Assembly (NCBI RefSeq): GCF_001544755.2
Contig: NZ_FCOF02000004.1
Location: 62,001-126,000 of the forward strand
DNA: 64,000 bases
Origin: Caballeronia catudaia
Lineage (GTDB): Bacteria; Pseudomonadota; Gammaproteobacteria; Burkholderiales; Burkholderiaceae
Reading direction: 5' to 3'
A program made the position numbers and the translations under genes. The notes beneath the pieces were generated by a model. The model saw only the letters and a program-made list of their open reading frames with translations. It was not told where the DNA came from and did no database searches. Positions 62,212-64,000 of the stretch are shown piece after piece (positions within the stretch are counted from its first letter, which is position 1; each line of letters begins with the position of its first letter).

Positions 62212-62353
62212 TGGGAACCGGCGGCTGTTGAGAGTTTAAGTCACGCATCGTCGTAGTCAATCGTGCTGCACTGGCGCATCACGCCATAGAACAGCGATTT
62301 GAAACGATCGTTAGTCCTTCATATCATTGCGGCCCGGCTATTCATGGAACGCT

Positions 62354-63802
62354 TCACTTCAATCCATCCTTGCTCGCGCTCTGCACATCGACGGTCGGCC
62401 AGCCGCCGCCGAGCGCTTTATATAGCGTCACGGTGTCGGACAGAATCTGCTGATGATTCGCGAGCAGCGCGAGTTGCGCGGCGAGCAGCGTGCGCTCCGT
62501 CTCGAACACCTGAAGCTGCGAGATCACGCCCTCTTTCAGCTGCGCGTCGATTTGCGCGGCCACCACGCTCAGCTGATCCACTTCCTGCTGCAACTCGACG
62601 CGCTGTTTCATGTGCGAATCGAGATTGACGAGCGCGTTCTCCACTTCCTCGAACGCATTCATCACCGTGCTGCGATATTGCTGTTCCGCGACCCCGGTCT
62701 GCGCTTCGGTCGTCTTCACATGTGCGCGCACGGACGGATCGAGAATCGGGATATTGATGCTCGGCACGAAGCTCAGCGTGAACATCTTCAGCAGATCGGT
62801 CAGTTGAAAACTCGCGGAGCCGGCGCGTCCGGTCAGGTTGATGGTCGGCAGTTGCGCGAGCTTCGCCTGGCCGACGAGGTCATACGCTTCGAGCACGCGA
62901 TACTCGGCCGCGATCAGATCGGGGCGGCGCGCGAGCAGTTGCGACGGTAGGCCGCTCGGCACGGGCGGCGGCTGAACGCGCTTTTGCAGCTTGCCGTCGG
63001 GCATCTTGAATTCGCCGGCGGGCACGCCGATCAGCGTCGAAAGCGCATTGTTCGCGAGATCGCGCGAACGGCGCAGTTCGAGCAGTTCGCGCGTGAGGCG
63101 ATTGAGCTCCGCGCGCTGCGTGAGCACCTGCGTCTTTGGCACGAGGCCGTTCTTCTGCATGCCCTCGAAGATCGTGAGGATCTGCTGGTTCGTCGCGATG
63201 GTCTGCTTCTGCTGCTGGATCTGATCGTCGAACTGAAGAATCTGGAAGTAGGTCGTCGAGACGAGCGCGACGAGTTCGAGATAGCCCGCGCGCCAGTCGG
63301 CCTCGGTCGCGCGGAATTCGGCCTTCTGCGCCTGCACGCCTTTCTCGACCGTGCCCCAGATGTCGATGTCCCAACTGACCTGCGTCGCCAGGTTGTATTG
63401 CTTCGAGAACTTCTGGCCGGTCGTCTTTTCGAAGCTCGCGCCCGCGCCGAGATCCATCGACGGCAACGCGCCCGCGCGTGCTTCGCCGATCTGCGCGCCC
63501 GCCACCTGGATGCGCGCCGCCAGCACCTTGATATCGAAGTTACTCGCGATGGCCTTCTCCACCAGCGAGTCGAGATATGGGTCCTGGAACTGCTTCCACC
63601 AGTCGGGCTGGATGGTGTCGGAGGCGGCGACCTTGGGCGCGTCGATCTTCGTGAAGGCGGTTTTCTCGGGCGTGTCCGGGCGCTGATATGTCGGCACTTT
63701 CACGTCGATGCAGCCGGCGAGCAGCGCGGCAGCGGCCAACGCCGGCAATACGGTCAACTTTCGCCCGATGGCGACGCGCAACGATGGCAACAAGGCTTGC
63801 AC
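62354..63802 (-). CDS. TolC/NodT-family outer-membrane channel lipoprotein
   Basis: A 482-residue outer-membrane efflux protein. A lipobox ALLAGC places the lipidated Cys at 31. It then has two OEP repeats typical of NodT/OprM-type channels: PDWWKQFQDPYLDSLVEKAIASNFDIKVLAARI, LLARRPDLIAAEYRVLEAYDLVGQAKLAQLPTINLTG and the coiled-coil ends EEVENALVNLDSHMKQR and ERTLLAAQLALLANHQQIL. GTG 63802 follows GGGAGCGAG. It leads the minus-strand secretion operon, 142 bp upstream of the FHA gene, and supplies the outer-membrane pore. Confidence 0.92.
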   Translation of the reverse strand: MQALLPSLRVAIGRKLTVLPALAAAALLAGCIDVKVPTYQRPDTPEKTAFTKIDAPKVAASDTIQPDWWKQFQDPYLDSLVEKAIASNFDIKVLAARIQVAGAQIGEARAGALPSMDLGAGASFEKTTGQKFSKQYNLATQVSWDIDIWGTVEKGVQAQKAEFRATEADWRAGYLELVALVSTTYFQILQFDDQIQQQKQTIATNQQILTIFEGMQKNGLVPKTQVLTQRAELNRLTRELLELRRSRDLANNALSTLIGVPAGEFKMPDGKLQKRVQPPPVPSGLPSQLLARRPDLIAAEYRVLEAYDLVGQAKLAQLPTINLTGRAGSASFQLTDLLKMFTLSFVPSINIPILDPSVRAHVKTTEAQTGVAEQQYRSTVMNAFEEVENALVNLDSHMKQRVELQQEVDQLSVVAAQIDAQLKEGVISQLQVFETERTLLAAQLALLANHQQILSDTVTLYKALGGGWPTVDVQSASKDGLK

Positions 63803-64000
63803 GATCTCGCTCCCGGTGAACGCGCACCGACGGTCGGATTATGTTGGGTGAGAAGCGCGGCGCCGGCCGTTCGGTTCATCAAGTAGATCACACGGCGCGC
63901 CGGGACTCCATACGGGTTAAGTCACGTGGCGCGCGCGTGCTCTGTGGCACGTCGCGCGTTTTCGTGACGCGGTTCGATGCGATGCCCCTGCTGCGCTCGA
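63803..64000. other. Upstream region of the secretion operon
   Basis: About 200 GC-rich bp to the window edge. No gene, and on the minus strand no acceptable sigma-54 box (no GC-N10-CC with consensus flanks), so the structural operon probably uses another sigma factor. Confidence 0.4.

Noticed and set aside
59503..62256. 917-codon plus-strand frame opposite the FHA and HlyD genes
   Set aside because: Arg-rich antisense shadow; the minus-strand frames have clear FHA and HlyD motifs.
63944..63960. Plus-strand TGGCACG resembling a sigma-54 -24 box
   Set aside because: The -12 GC is one base out of register, and it points out of the window, away from the secretion operon.
1..64000. CRISPR arrays, insertion sequences, prophage genes
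   Set aside because: No regularly spaced repeats, transposase or integrase motifs, or terminal inverted repeats were seen.

Overview
This window reads as a GC-rich betaproteobacterial chromosome segment, most likely Burkholderiaceae (Paraburkholderia/Caballeronia/Burkholderia type). That rests on protein content (short H-NS of the betaproteobacterial kind, LivM-LivG fused permease/ATPase, ActP/DUF485 remnants, LysR-flanked purine-catabolism genes), on codon use strongly biased to G/C third positions, and on the density of small metabolic operons. No taxonomy search was run.

Region 1 (1-6500) is visibly AT-richer. It holds a minus-strand surface-polysaccharide operon: NodB-type deacetylase, GT9 heptosyltransferase, gmhA and hldE, the last running off the left edge. 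Next come two tandem paralogous GlxA/AraC-type regulators with long AT-rich intergenic DNA, ending at a tRNA-Val(GAC). Region 2 (6600-20000) is catabolic: a dehydrogenase/DUF3100 cluster with a divergent LysR; a nucleoside deaminase; a flavin reductase; uric-acid ring-opening genes (uraD, LysR, MFS transporter, a Tat-exported transthyretin-like protein, cytosolic uraH). Two decayed loci (FixJ-type receiver stub, actP) and an H-NS with two DNA-binding domains lie among them. Region 3 (20000-34000) is stress defence: ohr, a two-component system divergent from an exported methionine-sulfoxide repair operon (msrB, a DipZ/CcdA-thioredoxin protein, msrA), a frameshifted ArgP-like regulator, panE, a ferritin-like protein and a 1-Cys peroxiredoxin. 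Region 4 (34000-46000) has an amino-acid permease, a CoA-transferase, kup, a shikimate-dehydrogenase-like gene and a Liv-type ABC importer. Region 5 (46000-50400) has an ECF sigma/anti-sigma pair divergent from a metallophosphoesterase-cupredoxin operon, then 4-hydroxyphenylpyruvate dioxygenase.

Region 6 (50480-63800) is the most interesting. It looks like a complete, regulated type I secretion locus: outer-membrane TolC-like lipoprotein, twin-FHA membrane protein, HlyD-type adaptor, cytosolic parvulin, and an ABC exporter carrying two cyclic-nucleotide-binding domains plus a C39 leader peptidase with an intact catalytic set. A receiver-less sigma-54 activator follows by ATGA overlap. Facing this operon is a small Gly/Asn-rich protein with a double-glycine leader, followed by a PP2C phosphatase; divergent from it are an LRAT-family protein and an 82-residue protein. 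Both the leader-peptide gene and the LRAT gene are preceded by close matches to sigma-54 -24/-12 promoters, and the DNA between them carries helically phased TGTTGG/CCAACA boxes. The inferred logic: the sigma-54 activator switches on a secreted peptide and an LRAT partner, while cNMP binding and FHA/PP2C phospho-signalling gate the exporter after translation.
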